Shown: positions 1 to 8,032 of the stretch, piece by piece | How the letters are laid out: each line of letters starts with the position of its first letter | Position numbering within the stretch: the first letter of the stretch is position 1 | Assembly: GCF_001742425.1 (NCBI RefSeq) | Contig: NZ_MJEH01000012.1 | Coordinates: forward strand, 1-64,000 | Direction: 5' to 3' | DNA length: 64,000 nt | From: Bacillus solimangrovi | GTDB lineage: Bacteria; Bacillota; Bacilli; Bacillales; Bacillaceae_N | Notes under the pieces: model-generated | The model's input: the letters and a program-made list of their open reading frames with translations, nothing else | Database searches by the model: none | Told to the model about the DNA's origin: nothing | Position numbers and translations under genes: made by a program

Positions 1-7
1 GAAATAC

Positions 8-1396
8 ATGAAGAATACGATCCGAATTTCCGAGCAGAAAAGCCAAAAAGAAGTGCAGATAACAAGACTGACAATGTATGGGCATGCGAAGATTATTGAA
101 GCAATCAGTGAACAACAAGAAACATATTACTTATTCTTCTTTAAAAACTCATTCCTCACTGGAAAGAAAGCAGACAAAATAAAACGACGTTCTTATATTG
201 CCAAAGCGCAAAAAGAAGGGATTACATTTTCAGCTCCACACCCAATCATAGAACAATTATTACAACCATATTCAACATTCACATTCTCTCCTTTTAACCA
301 ACTATTACAAAAAAGCAAAAAACAATATACTTTTCAGGAAATTGCCTTGTTCTTCATGTATTTCGATAATTTTATAAAAAAAGAAAAGCTACAAAAATTA
401 ACCCAAACACTATTTTATGACCATCGTAGAAACGGACAACTCAAAAATGCTTATCGCATTATTAATATATTTTTACATTTCAACCCTAAAAATAACTGGG
501 CAAACGATATAGCTTCGAATTTACAATTTCAAACACATCGAAAACAATACAGTAACAATAACACCCTCTTGAATACAGATCCTCTTTATGCAGAAATTAA
601 GTACTTTGAGAATCGGAATATAACAACATACTATCAAAGTCTCATTTCTCTCTATACAACTGAAGAGCGTTTCTTAGAAATCGCTGCCCTTCAAATTGAT
701 AATGTAATTCAACATCCATCAGATGAAACATACCAATTCCTGAATGAACAATTACACAAGCTATATAACTCACATGAAAGAGTGACTATCTTAGACTCAA
801 TGTACAAACATATCCCTGATTTCATGCCGTTACAGCTTGATTTACTCAACGAATATTTACACGATAAGCGTTATGTAGACGCTATTAATTTACTAAGTAA
901 GCATAACTTCAAGCACTTAGACGTTAATAAAGTAAAAATTAAGCAACTATTTGATCAAAACCTCATCGACTTCAATCAAATAAATATCGAACGATTGAAT
1001 CATATCCTCTTTACCTTATTTGCAGATGACCCAAAAACATTAAATAAGCTCGTCCATCAATGTGCAAAACAGTTATTACTACATCATGAACCAAGTTACC
1101 TTTTCAATTGGCTCAAACCAATCAAAGAATTAAGTCATTCACTCCCTGTCATTCGTAAAATTGAAAAAATGATAGCTATATGTGATGACCCTGAACAACA
1201 AGCTCAACTTGGTGAACTATATTGCGAGTTCGACCAAGTTAATAAAGCGATCGAATGTTATAAGTGGGAAATGGAATTGCGTCCTGAAGATGAGAAACCT
1301 GTTCATGCTCTAACAAATCTATATAGCTCATTAGGTATGAAAGATGAAGCAAATACTTATCAACAAATTCTACTTACAATGAGAAAAAGCAGTTAA
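8..1396 (+). CDS. TPR-containing protein of unknown function (possibly 5'-truncated by the window edge)
   Basis: I do not recognise this 462-residue protein by name. It has no signal peptide or membrane segment. The C-terminal third is helical, and residues about 395-455 read as tetratricopeptide repeats (QLGELYCEFDQVNKAIECY, then ALTNLYSSLGMKDEA), which suggests a protein-binding scaffold. The N-terminal 100 residues are basic and carry no recognised motif. The frame is open back to base 2 and no ribosome binding site fits in the seven bases before the first ATG, so the true start may lie outside the window. The next gene, on the same strand, begins 70 bases after the stop with its own strong ribosome binding site. 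Confidence 0.75.
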   Translation: MKNTIRISEQKSQKEVQITRLTMYGHAKIIEAISEQQETYYLFFFKNSFLTGKKADKIKRRSYIAKAQKEGITFSAPHPIIEQLLQPYSTFTFSPFNQLLQKSKKQYTFQEIALFFMYFDNFIKKEKLQKLTQTLFYDHRRNGQLKNAYRIINIFLHFNPKNNWANDIASNLQFQTHRKQYSNNNTLLNTDPLYAEIKYFENRNITTYYQSLISLYTTEERFLEIAALQIDNVIQHPSDETYQFLNEQLHKLYNSHERVTILDSMYKHIPDFMPLQLDLLNEYLHDKRYVDAINLLSKHNFKHLDVNKVKIKQLFDQNLIDFNQINIERLNHILFTLFADDPKTLNKLVHQCAKQLLLHHEPSYLFNWLKPIKELSHSLPVIRKIEKMIAICDDPEQQAQLGELYCEFDQVNKAIECYKWEMELRPEDEKPVHALTNLYSSLGMKDEANTYQQILLTMRKSS

Positions 1397-1466
1397 AATC
1401 ATTAACTATCATACTTCACCTACTTTCAGGGAATTTTAATTCATATAATGAACAGGAGGTGGAAGT

Positions 1467-1715
1467 ATGAATACACTCGACCCGAAAGGCGTAAAATCAG
1501 GAGATGAAGTTTTTGTTATCTATCATAATCCTCATACAGCGTCCGTTGCTAATATAAAAAAAGCTGAAATCGTACAGCACCCTCATGAGCCAAATGGAGT
1601 TGCACTTTTCTTACATGAAACGTTTCATACGATTGAAGATGACGATGCCCTTTTCGCAACAGAACAAGATGCAGCACGTGCTTATGAAGATTTGTATAAT
1701 GTGAAATATGATTAA
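1467..1715 (+). CDS. SplA-domain small protein
   Basis: An 82-residue acidic protein resembling SplA, the regulator of the spore photoproduct lyase operon in Bacillus. The SplA-like signature is a GDEVFVIYHNPHT segment (residues 12-24), then VANIKKAEIVQHP and ALFLHETFH. The start follows AGGAGGT (1454-1460) at good spacing. In B. subtilis splA lies directly upstream of splB, the radical-SAM photoproduct lyase; here the next gene is convergent and unrelated, so this is an orphan copy. Family assignment is from remembered sequence pattern. A regulatory role is inferred and its target is unknown. Confidence 0.6.
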   Translation: MNTLDPKGVKSGDEVFVIYHNPHTASVANIKKAEIVQHPHEPNGVALFLHETFHTIEDDDALFATEQDAARAYEDLYNVKYD

Positions 1716-1743
1716 CATACATTTCATATCTGTTTCTTCATTA

Positions 1744-1787
1744 TAAAAAAGCATGGTACCTCTATCACGAGGTCCATGCTCTTTTTT
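1744..1787. terminator. Bidirectional terminator between convergent genes
   Basis: A stem of AGCATGG plus ACCTC (one bulged T) pairs with GAGGT plus CCATGCT around a 6-nt loop. An A-tract precedes it and a T-tract (1782-1787) follows, so it can stop transcription from both the SplA-like gene and the convergent deaminase gene. Confidence 0.85.
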
Positions 1788-1817
1788 ACGTCTCCATATC
1801 ATTTAATGAATATTAAT

Positions 1818-3125
1818 TTAAACCAAATATGCTTTCAATCGATTTGCTTCAGCAATAATTCTTTCTTCATCTATTGTCAAACATTCACCTGCACGAACGA
1901 TCTCTTTACCATCAATAAATACATCAGATACATCGTGACCACTGGCTGCATACAACAAGTGAGAAGATGCAGCATCAACTGGTTGAAGATGTGGTTTATT
2001 TTTTGCATCAATCGTAATGAAGTCAGCCTTCTTGCCTTGTTCTAATGAACCTGTATGTGGCATGCCAATTGCCTTTGCTCCAATACGTGTACCTAGCTGT
2101 AATACTGTCTCTGCTGGTAGTTTTGTTGCATCATAATAAACTCCTTTTTGCAGAAGTGCTGCGATGCGCATTTCTTCAAACATGTCATAATTATTATTTG
2201 ATGCAACACCATCTGTTGCTATCCCGACCTGAACATTTGCTTCTAACATTTTTACAATGTCTGCTATTCCAGATCCAAGCTTAAGGTTACTATTCGGATT
2301 GTGAGCAACACTTACACCATGTTCTCGTAACATCGCGCGTTCTTCATCATTTAACACGACTCCATGAGCAATTATCGTTGGTTGATCGAAAATACCTGTA
2401 CGACGGACATGTTCAACAGGTCTAGCTCCGTAACGTTGCTCAATATCTTTAATTTCATAATTTGTTTCTGACAGATGAATATGCACCATAATATCATTTT
2501 CTTTCGCAATACGAGCACTTTCTTCTAATGCTTCAGGTGTACACGCATATGGACTATGTGGAGCAACCATTGTTGTCAAACGACCATCTGCATATGAGTT
2601 ATACTTTCTAGCTACACGCTCGGCTTCCTGTAAATTTATTCGTCGATCCTCGTCCGTACCGCTACTGAAAATAGTATGTGAAAGTGCACCACGTATACCG
2701 ACCTTATCAAGCTCATTCATAATTTCGTCTATATCAATACATACAGGATTATACATATCAGAAAATGATGTTGTTCCGCCCTTTAACATTTCCAATGCAC
2801 CAAGTAACGTACTCACTTTACCAATTTCCTTTGTAAACTTCTGCTCAATCGGCCATATTTTTTCTTCTAACCAAGGTTGTAAGAGCATATCATCACCAAT
2901 ACCACGCATGATTGTCATATGGATATGAGAATGGGCATTCACAAGACCTGGAAGGACCCACTTCCCATCTAGATCAACTACTTTATCTACACGTTGTAAC
3001 ATATCATCATTTTTTTCACCGATATAGATGATATCCGTATTATCTGTAACCATCATCCCATTATCATGTACATCAAATTTATCATTCATCGTAAAAAATG
3101 AACCGTTTATATATGCTGTCTTCAT
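1818..3125 (-). CDS. mtaD: 5-methylthioadenosine/S-adenosylhomocysteine deaminase (amidohydrolase superfamily)
   Basis: A cytoplasmic metal-dependent amidohydrolase of about 435 residues, the usual MtaD length. The metal-binding signature is complete: HSHIH (about residue 66), VHIHLSE (about 217), AHGVVL (about 244) and ATDGVASN (about 306). The family deaminates methylthioadenosine or S-adenosylhomocysteine to the inosyl compounds, linking to methionine salvage; related chlorohydrolase/guanine deaminase-type enzymes share the fold, so the substrate is inferred. Two ATGs stand in tandem at 3128 and 3125; the AAGGAGG at 3133-3139 is better spaced (7 nt) for the second. No methionine-salvage neighbours are present. 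Confidence 0.82.
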   Translation of the reverse strand: MKTAYINGSFFTMNDKFDVHDNGMMVTDNTDIIYIGEKNDDMLQRVDKVVDLDGKWVLPGLVNAHSHIHMTIMRGIGDDMLLQPWLEEKIWPIEQKFTKEIGKVSTLLGALEMLKGGTTSFSDMYNPVCIDIDEIMNELDKVGIRGALSHTIFSSGTDEDRRINLQEAERVARKYNSYADGRLTTMVAPHSPYACTPEALEESARIAKENDIMVHIHLSETNYEIKDIEQRYGARPVEHVRRTGIFDQPTIIAHGVVLNDEERAMLREHGVSVAHNPNSNLKLGSGIADIVKMLEANVQVGIATDGVASNNNYDMFEEMRIAALLQKGVYYDATKLPAETVLQLGTRIGAKAIGMPHTGSLEQGKKADFITIDAKNKPHLQPVDAASSHLLYAASGHDVSDVFIDGKEIVRAGECLTIDEERIIAEANRLKAYLV

Positions 3126-3247
3126 CATTCTTCCTCCTTTTTAGTTGTAGGATGTCTGACGTTTAACTTAAACTGAACTAAGGGTATCAAAAGAATGATG
3201 TAATAGCAACTATATTTATGAGACACTAGACTAGAAAAAAATAGATT

Positions 3248-5128
3248 TTATAAATATTCCTCTAATTGTTCATAGTATTTCTCACATTTCCGCTCTAAGC
3301 TATCCTTCTCCTGATATAAATCCTGCAAATCATTAAGATTATCCTCTTCTTCCATTAGTTTTGTAATCCTAACAATTTCTAGCTCAATTTCTTCAATTTG
3401 TTTCTCGTAATAGCTAATTTGTTGTTCATTATTTTCTTCACGTACAACATGATTTATCACTTTTTTTTCAGGAATATCGTTTGACTCAATTATGCGACTT
3501 CTTTTCTCTCCCATCTTCTGGAGTGCCCACTGATAACCTCCTGAAAATCCATGCATTTTACCATCCTCAATCCAATATGTCTTAGTAAATAACCTATTTA
3601 AAAAATAACGATCGTGTGAAACTGCAAGAATTGTTCCATTGTATTCTTCAAGTGCTTCTTCTAACACTTCTCTTGATTCGATATCCAAATGATTTGTCGG
3701 TTCATCTAGTATAAGCAGGTTAATATTTTGATACATAAGTTGTGCCAAACGAAGACGAACATGCTCTCCACCACTCAGTTGATTAACCTTCCGAAACACT
3801 GCATGACCGAGAAATAGAAAACGAGCCAATATGTTTCGTGCCTCACCTTCTGTTACAGTGATCGTATTTCTGAATGCATCAAGGACCGTTTCATTTGAAT
3901 CCTTGTTTATGATTTGTTGTGATAAATAGCCAACTTTCACACTACTACCGATTTGAACGCTACCACTATCTGGATGTTCTTGATTCATAATCATCTTTAG
4001 TAAAGTAGACTTCCCCGTGCCATTCTCACCAACGATTGCAACACGATCTTGAAACTGAACATGCATATCTACACCTTCAAAAATTATTGAACTTGAAAAT
4101 GCCTTTGTTACTCCTTTTATTTCAATAACTTCATTCCCACTGCGCAGTCCTGCTTCAAACTCGACATTCATTTTCTTTCGATTCAAAACAGGTCGATTCA
4201 ATTTTTCCATTCTCTCAAGTGCACGTTCCATATTTCGTGCTCGTTTATGAAGTCCTTCGTTTGGTGGATTTGCTTGATTTGCCCATTCACGCAATCGTTT
4301 AATGGCTTCTTTCATTTTTTTAATTTTCTTTTGCTGTTCTTGATATGCTTGGAATTCACGTAACAACCTTTCTTCTTTTTCTTTTACAAACTTTGTATAA
4401 TTGCCTTTATAAATTGTGATTTCCCCATCTTCAAGGTCAATTACCTTTGTTAGCACTTCATCAAGGAAATACCTATCATGTGAAATAACAACAACCGTTC
4501 CCTTATACTCTCTTAAGAAACCGCTCAACCACTCGACTGCAAATAAATCTAAATGATTTGTTGGTTCATCCAGCAATAGAAGTTCAGGTTCCTGCAATAG
4601 TATCAGTCCTAGCCCGACTTTCGTCTTCTCACCGCCACTTAGTTCAGAAAATTTCTGCTGCAATAGATTTGAAATACGTAAACCGTTTGCTATTCTTTCT
4701 ACACTTGCCTCTATCTCATATCCACCTTGTAATCCATATTTCTCTTGTATATCACCGTAACGTAACACAAGTTGTTCTAATTGAACCTCGTCGTTCGTTT
4801 CAGACATTTCAAGTTCAAGCATTTTCATTTTCTCATCCATCTCGATTAACGATGAAAATGCAGTTCTTAATACAGATAGAACGGTCATATCATCTTCATA
4901 TGTTGGAATTTGCGCTAAGTAACCGATTTTCAAACCTTTCTTCCAATGAACTTGCCCAGAGTCAGGTAACTCTATTCCAGATAACAATTTGAATAGGGTC
5001 GTTTTACCACTCCCATTTCTCCCGACTAATCCAAGACGTTCATTCTCATCAATTTGAAAACTTAGATTACGAAATACCTCATTACCGCCATACATTTTAC
5101 TTACCTTCTGAACACTACAAACTATCAT
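3248..5128 (-). CDS. ABC-F family ribosome-associated ATPase (possible antibiotic-protection type)
   Basis: A 626-residue protein with two ABC ATPase domains and no membrane segments, which is the ABC-F layout. Domain 1 (about 1-245) has Walker A GRNGSGKTT, signature LSGGEKT and Walker B LLLLDEPTNHLD; domain 2 (about 330-530) has GENGTGKST, LSGGEHV and LILDEPTNHLD. Between them is a long basic coiled-coil linker (about 250-310) that in ABC-F proteins reaches the ribosomal P site, and a coiled coil forms the C-terminus (about 560-626). ABC-F proteins either displace ribosome-targeting antibiotics or relieve stalled translation. The elaborate leader upstream, with an upstream frame and terminators, is what is seen for inducible antibiotic-protection members. 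I cannot assign a named subfamily. The start has a modest AAGGGTGA ribosome binding site. Confidence 0.85.
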   Translation of the reverse strand: MIVCSVQKVSKMYGGNEVFRNLSFQIDENERLGLVGRNGSGKTTLFKLLSGIELPDSGQVHWKKGLKIGYLAQIPTYEDDMTVLSVLRTAFSSLIEMDEKMKMLELEMSETNDEVQLEQLVLRYGDIQEKYGLQGGYEIEASVERIANGLRISNLLQQKFSELSGGEKTKVGLGLILLQEPELLLLDEPTNHLDLFAVEWLSGFLREYKGTVVVISHDRYFLDEVLTKVIDLEDGEITIYKGNYTKFVKEKEERLLREFQAYQEQQKKIKKMKEAIKRLREWANQANPPNEGLHKRARNMERALERMEKLNRPVLNRKKMNVEFEAGLRSGNEVIEIKGVTKAFSSSIIFEGVDMHVQFQDRVAIVGENGTGKSTLLKMIMNQEHPDSGSVQIGSSVKVGYLSQQIINKDSNETVLDAFRNTITVTEGEARNILARFLFLGHAVFRKVNQLSGGEHVRLRLAQLMYQNINLLILDEPTNHLDIESREVLEEALEEYNGTILAVSHDRYFLNRLFTKTYWIEDGKMHGFSGGYQWALQKMGEKRSRIIESNDIPEKKVINHVVREENNEQQISYYEKQIEEIELEIVRITKLMEEEDNLNDLQDLYQEKDSLERKCEKYYEQLEEYL

Positions 5129-5157
5129 TTAAATCACCCTTCTTCATTAATTAATAA

Positions 5158-5199
5158 AATAAAAAAGCCATGAGTAAGAAGGAATCTTACCCATGGCTT
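5158..5199 (-). terminator. Leader terminator T2 just upstream of the ABC-F gene
   Basis: On the minus strand the stem is AAGCCATG-G-GTAAGA pairing with TCTTAC-T-CATGGCTT (one mismatch) around a 5-nt loop, followed directly by TTTTTATTTTATT. It lies between the leader promoter and the ABC-F start codon, so transcription must read through it for the gene to be expressed. Confidence 0.85.
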
Positions 5200-5320
5200 C
5201 AGCTAGACCTGTTATTTCATACAACTAATGAAGCATTTCATAGTTCCGCCTATGTAACTAGGCGCAATTACAAATACTTATCATGTGTACAAAACAAGCA
5301 AACTCTAGATTTAGACATGT

Positions 5321-5352
5321 AAAAAAGGAGAGCAAGAGCGCTCTCCTTTTTA
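5321..5352. terminator. Leader terminator T1 (perfect 12-bp stem, both strands)
   Basis: AAAAAGGAGAGC (5322-5333) pairs perfectly with GCTCTCCTTTTT (5340-5351) around a 6-nt loop, with T-runs in both directions. It lies about 70 nt beyond the stop of the upstream frame and 190 nt before the ABC-F start. It could also end transcripts on the plus strand, but no plus-strand gene is seen before it. Confidence 0.8.
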
Positions 5353-5423
5353 CCACAAACATTAACAGATTAGCATGGATTGACATACTAACCTTATATT
5401 ATAGGTGTGGGTATAGAGATTTC

Positions 5424-5558
5424 TTACCGTTCTGTTTTGCATATGCAGTTACTAAAAAAGGACATACTTATCCCGTGTTTCACTGCACCATGAAAAATTG
5501 CACGACAAAGATATAAGAAACTTATTTCATCTTTGCGTAACATAACAGAACGACTCAT
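5424..5558 (-). CDS. Upstream leader peptide of the ABC-F gene (44 residues)
   Basis: An ATG at 5558 follows AAAGGAGGTG, one of the best ribosome binding sites in the window, and opens a 44-codon frame that begins MSRSVMLRKDEISF and ends NCICKTER before TAA. It sits alone in the transcribed leader between the promoter and terminator T1. Leader peptides before ABC-F and erm-type genes act by ribosome stalling or by coupling translation to leader folding; that role is inferred here. The peptide is rich in Cys, Phe and basic residues and resembles nothing I can name. Confidence 0.7.
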   Translation of the reverse strand: MSRSVMLRKDEISFLYLCRAIFHGAVKHGISMSFFSNCICKTER

Positions 5559-5594
5559 CTCTCCACACCTCCTTTAATCAATAGAATTACTCTA

Positions 5595-5623
5595 ACTATA
5601 AAGTTTTCTGATTATTATTGCAA
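5595..5623 (-). promoter_or_regulatory. SigA-type promoter of the ABC-F leader
   Basis: On the minus strand TTGCAA (5623-5618) and TATAGT (5600-5595) are separated by exactly 17 nt. The predicted start of transcription is near 5588, about 30 nt before the leader-peptide ATG. Confidence 0.7.
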
Positions 5624-5643
5624 GTACTTTTGTAATAATTAGG

Positions 5644-6237
5644 TTATTTCTTATCTACAAGGGTAATACGGTATGCTGCCACAAATTCATAATTTTTTAG
5701 GTCTTCTGGTGAACTAATAAGTGCATCTACAACAGACCTTGATATTTCACCTTTATTAGTCGCAGACATATATGCAACATTGACTGGTTGATCTTTCGTA
5801 AGTTGTGTCTTCTCTTGTATAACTTTCCCCCATGAAAACATGGAAAAATTTTCCTCAATAGCGGTAGCGGAAGTACCTAGTCCGTTTATTATCCCTAGCT
5901 GAAACTCTATCCTATTAAGCTCATCTATTTGTCGAAAGGAAAACGAAAATAATTCATGATCGAAGCTCTTATCAATGAATTTAGATGAACTCATAAGTCC
6001 TTTTTCTATGCCTTTCTCTACTACCACTAATTCTAATAAAAGGTCTTCATCTTCCTGCAAATCGCCATCTAAAACAAAATACTCTATTGGCTCCATAGTT
6101 GTATTATTAACAAGCTCTTGCTCCTGTTCAGATAATTCATATGGTTTGATTGTTATCTCAGAATTTGAACGATTATCTACTTGACTGGAACACGCTATAA
6201 GACTAAATAAAACAAACAATAAAAAAAGCTTTTTCAA
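5644..6237 (-). CDS. Small lipoprotein of unknown function
   Basis: A 197-residue protein with a lipoprotein signal peptide: a basic MKK start, a hydrophobic run and lipobox LIAC with Cys at residue 16. It would be exported and lipid-anchored to the outer face of the membrane. The rest is acidic, without transmembrane segments or a recognisable domain. The start is TTG, preceded by GAGGGAGTGG about ten bases upstream. It lies immediately upstream of the ABC-F leader promoter on the same strand, so read-through into that leader is possible. I do not recognise the family. Confidence 0.7.
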   Translation of the reverse strand: MKKLFLLFVLFSLIACSSQVDNRSNSEITIKPYELSEQEQELVNNTTMEPIEYFVLDGDLQEDEDLLLELVVVEKGIEKGLMSSSKFIDKSFDHELFSFSFRQIDELNRIEFQLGIINGLGTSATAIEENFSMFSWGKVIQEKTQLTKDQPVNVAYMSATNKGEISRSVVDALISSPEDLKNYEFVAAYRITLVDKK

Positions 6238-6451
6238 CTTGTAACCACTCCCTCTTTGTTACTTTCACATCTTCAACCTGAGAATTAAACTTCCTCCACT
6301 CAAACTCAATGTAAACAATTATCTCTTATCATTGTATATTAAAATGGTATTATTGGAATATATATCAAAATAAATGAGCAATCATTTTGTATATATGGTC
6401 TTTGAAATGTTACAGTAAAATTAAATAATTACATAACATTAGGAGGATATG

Positions 6452-7483
6452 ATGAATAATTTGAATAAAGAGCTACACCTTACTAACAGACCAGTTGATA
6501 TGCCAACGTTAGAAGATTTCCGTATTGTGGAAAAAAGTATATCAGAACTAAAAGAAAATGAAGTTCTCGTTAAGACATTATATCTATCAGTTGATCCATA
6601 TATGCGAGGTAGAATGAGTGATGCTAAATCTTATATTGAACCTTTTCAATTAAATGAAAAAATTAGTGGTGGAGCAGTGGGAGAGGTTATCGAATCTAAT
6701 TCTGACAACTTCAAACAAGGGGATATTGTCGCTGGGATGCTTGGCTGGAGTGAGTACAATGTCGTTAACGGACATGCACTTAACAAGATTAACCCTGAGC
6801 TAGCTCCTGTAACTACATCATTAGGTATTCTCGGAATGCCTGGCTTGACAGCTTATTTCGGTCTACTTGATATTGGACAACCAAAAGAGGGTGAAACGGT
6901 TGTTATCTCTGGAGCAGCAGGTGCTGTTGGTTCAATTGTTGGTCAAATAGCTAAAATTAAAGGTGCCTATGTTGTAGGTATCGCAGGTTCTGATGATAAA
7001 ACAGATTATCTCATGAATGAACTTAACTTCGATAAAGCAATTAACTATAAAACAACTCCTAATATGAAGGAAGCTTTACAAGAAGCTTGTCCGAATGGTG
7101 TAGATGTGTACTTTGAAAATGTTGGTGGTGAAATATCTGATGCTGTCTTCACAATGCTGAACAAATTTGCCCGCATTTGTGTATGTGGCGCAATTTCAAC
7201 ATACAATTTACCATCAAACGAAGATATTGGTCCTCGTATTCAAAGAACATTAATTAAATCAAGTGTGCTAATGAAAGGTTTTGTTGTAAATGATTATGCA
7301 GAACGTTGGAGCGAAGGTATCAAACAAATCGCTCAGTGGTTAAATGAAGGAAAATTAACGTATGAAGAAACAATCACTGAAGGCTTTGAGAACATTCCTG
7401 ATGCATTTTTAGGCCTATTTAAAGGCAGCAATCTCGGAAAACAGCTCGTAAAAATTGCTGAACCAACGTACGCAAAACTATAA
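6452..7483 (+). CDS. yfmJ: NADP-dependent medium-chain oxidoreductase, YfmJ/CurA type
   Basis: A cytoplasmic zinc-independent MDR-superfamily enzyme of about 343 residues. Recognisable segments are the family N-terminus (residues 1-40), VDPYMRGRM (about 49-57), the Rossmann nucleotide loop SGAAGAVGSIVGQIAK (about 152-167) and YFENVGGE (about 222-229). Relatives reduce alkenals, enones or curcumin with NADPH, protecting against reactive carbonyls; the substrate here is unknown. Two ATGs are adjacent at 6449 and 6452; AGGAGG (6441-6446) is spaced better for the second. It is the only plus-strand gene between 1.7 and 10.8 kb and appears to be transcribed alone. Confidence 0.85.
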   Translation: MNNLNKELHLTNRPVDMPTLEDFRIVEKSISELKENEVLVKTLYLSVDPYMRGRMSDAKSYIEPFQLNEKISGGAVGEVIESNSDNFKQGDIVAGMLGWSEYNVVNGHALNKINPELAPVTTSLGILGMPGLTAYFGLLDIGQPKEGETVVISGAAGAVGSIVGQIAKIKGAYVVGIAGSDDKTDYLMNELNFDKAINYKTTPNMKEALQEACPNGVDVYFENVGGEISDAVFTMLNKFARICVCGAISTYNLPSNEDIGPRIQRTLIKSSVLMKGFVVNDYAERWSEGIKQIAQWLNEGKLTYEETITEGFENIPDAFLGLFKGSNLGKQLVKIAEPTYAKL

Positions 7484-7490
7484 CATATTC

Positions 7491-7520
7491 AAAAGGACAG
7501 CACCTATATGGTACTGTCCT
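7491..7520. terminator. Hairpin between convergent yfmJ and ybaK
   Basis: AGGACAG (7494-7500) pairs with CTGTCCT (7514-7520), with ACC/GGT continuing inside. Four A bases precede it, giving a T-run on the minus strand, so it fits better as the ybaK terminator; the plus-strand T-run is poor. Confidence 0.55.
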
Positions 7521-7526
7521 CATTAC

Positions 7527-8006
7527 TTACTTCGTTAATTCCGCTAGTTTACCGTTCGTTAGCTTCAATAAATCTTCAACCTTTAACTCAATTTGTACTC
7601 CAACTTTGCCACCGCTCACGACAATTTGTTTAATATGTTTTGCACTGTTATCAACAAATGTATCATAGAGCTTCTTCATTCCAATTGGAGAGCATCCGCC
7701 TCGAATGTAACCTGTTAACTTTTGAATGTCCTTAACTGCAATCATTTCGATCTTCTTTTCATTCGTTGCCTTTGCTGCTCGTTTCAAGTCTAATTCTGCT
7801 TCAACTGGAATCACAAATACATACGTATTTTTACTTGTACCTTGTGCTACGAGTGTCTTAAACACAACTTCAGTTGGTCTTCCAATCTTATATGCGACAG
7901 ATACGCCATCAATCTTGCCATCATCTTTATTGTACGAAATCATTTCATACGTTAATTGTTCTGCATCTAAAATCCGCATCGCATTTGTCTTTATCTTTTT
8001 CCCCAT
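7527..8006 (-). CDS. ybaK: Cys-tRNA(Pro) deacylase YbaK/EbsC
   Basis: A 159-residue YbaK-domain protein, the normal size. The family hydrolyses Cys-tRNA(Pro) mischarged by prolyl-tRNA synthetase, in the cytoplasm. Diagnostic segments are VFKTLVAQG (about 48-56), the conserved lysine-rich ELDLKRAAKAT, LTGYIRGGCSPIGMKK (about 97-112) and VSGGKVGVQIEL (about 130-141). The start follows GAGAGGAGC. It lies just downstream of the MATE exporter gene with a 26-base gap on the same strand, so the two may be co-transcribed, though no functional link is evident. Confidence 0.9.
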   Translation of the reverse strand: MGKKIKTNAMRILDAEQLTYEMISYNKDDGKIDGVSVAYKIGRPTEVVFKTLVAQGTSKNTYVFVIPVEAELDLKRAAKATNEKKIEMIAVKDIQKLTGYIRGGCSPIGMKKLYDTFVDNSAKHIKQIVVSGGKVGVQIELKVEDLLKLTNGKLAELTK

Positions 8007-8032
8007 CGGATTTGCTCCTCTCTTAAAGAAAA

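Larger units (their letters stand above)
5129..5588 (-). promoter_or_regulatory. Long regulatory leader of the ABC-F gene
   Basis: Reading on the minus strand, the roughly 460-nt leader holds an upstream reading frame with a strong ribosome binding site (5558-5424), a hairpin (5393-5368, ten pairs with two G-U), terminator T1 (5351-5322), a six-pair hairpin CGCCTA/TAGGCG (5264-5247) and terminator T2 (5199-5158). The ABC-F start follows only 30 nt after T2. The bases just after the upstream frame's stop (5420-5403) can pair with its ribosome binding site and start (5570-5557): AGGUGUGG with CCACACCU and AGAGAU with AUCUCU, with a 4-nt bulge. This is the architecture of a translation-sensing attenuator. 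The mechanism is inferred. Confidence 0.75.

Noticed and set aside
4558-4992. 144-codon plus-strand open frame inside the ABC-F gene
   Set aside because: Antisense to the first ATPase domain, with no ribosome binding site.
5158-5420. T-box element in the ABC-F leader
   Set aside because: No T-box bulge sequence (TGGNACCGCG type) and no specifier-loop architecture; the downstream gene is not an amino-acid gene.
5283-5516. Plus-strand open frame of 77 codons opposite the ABC-F leader
   Set aside because: No ribosome binding site, and it runs through the T1 hairpin. The minus-strand promoter, leader peptide and terminators explain the region better.
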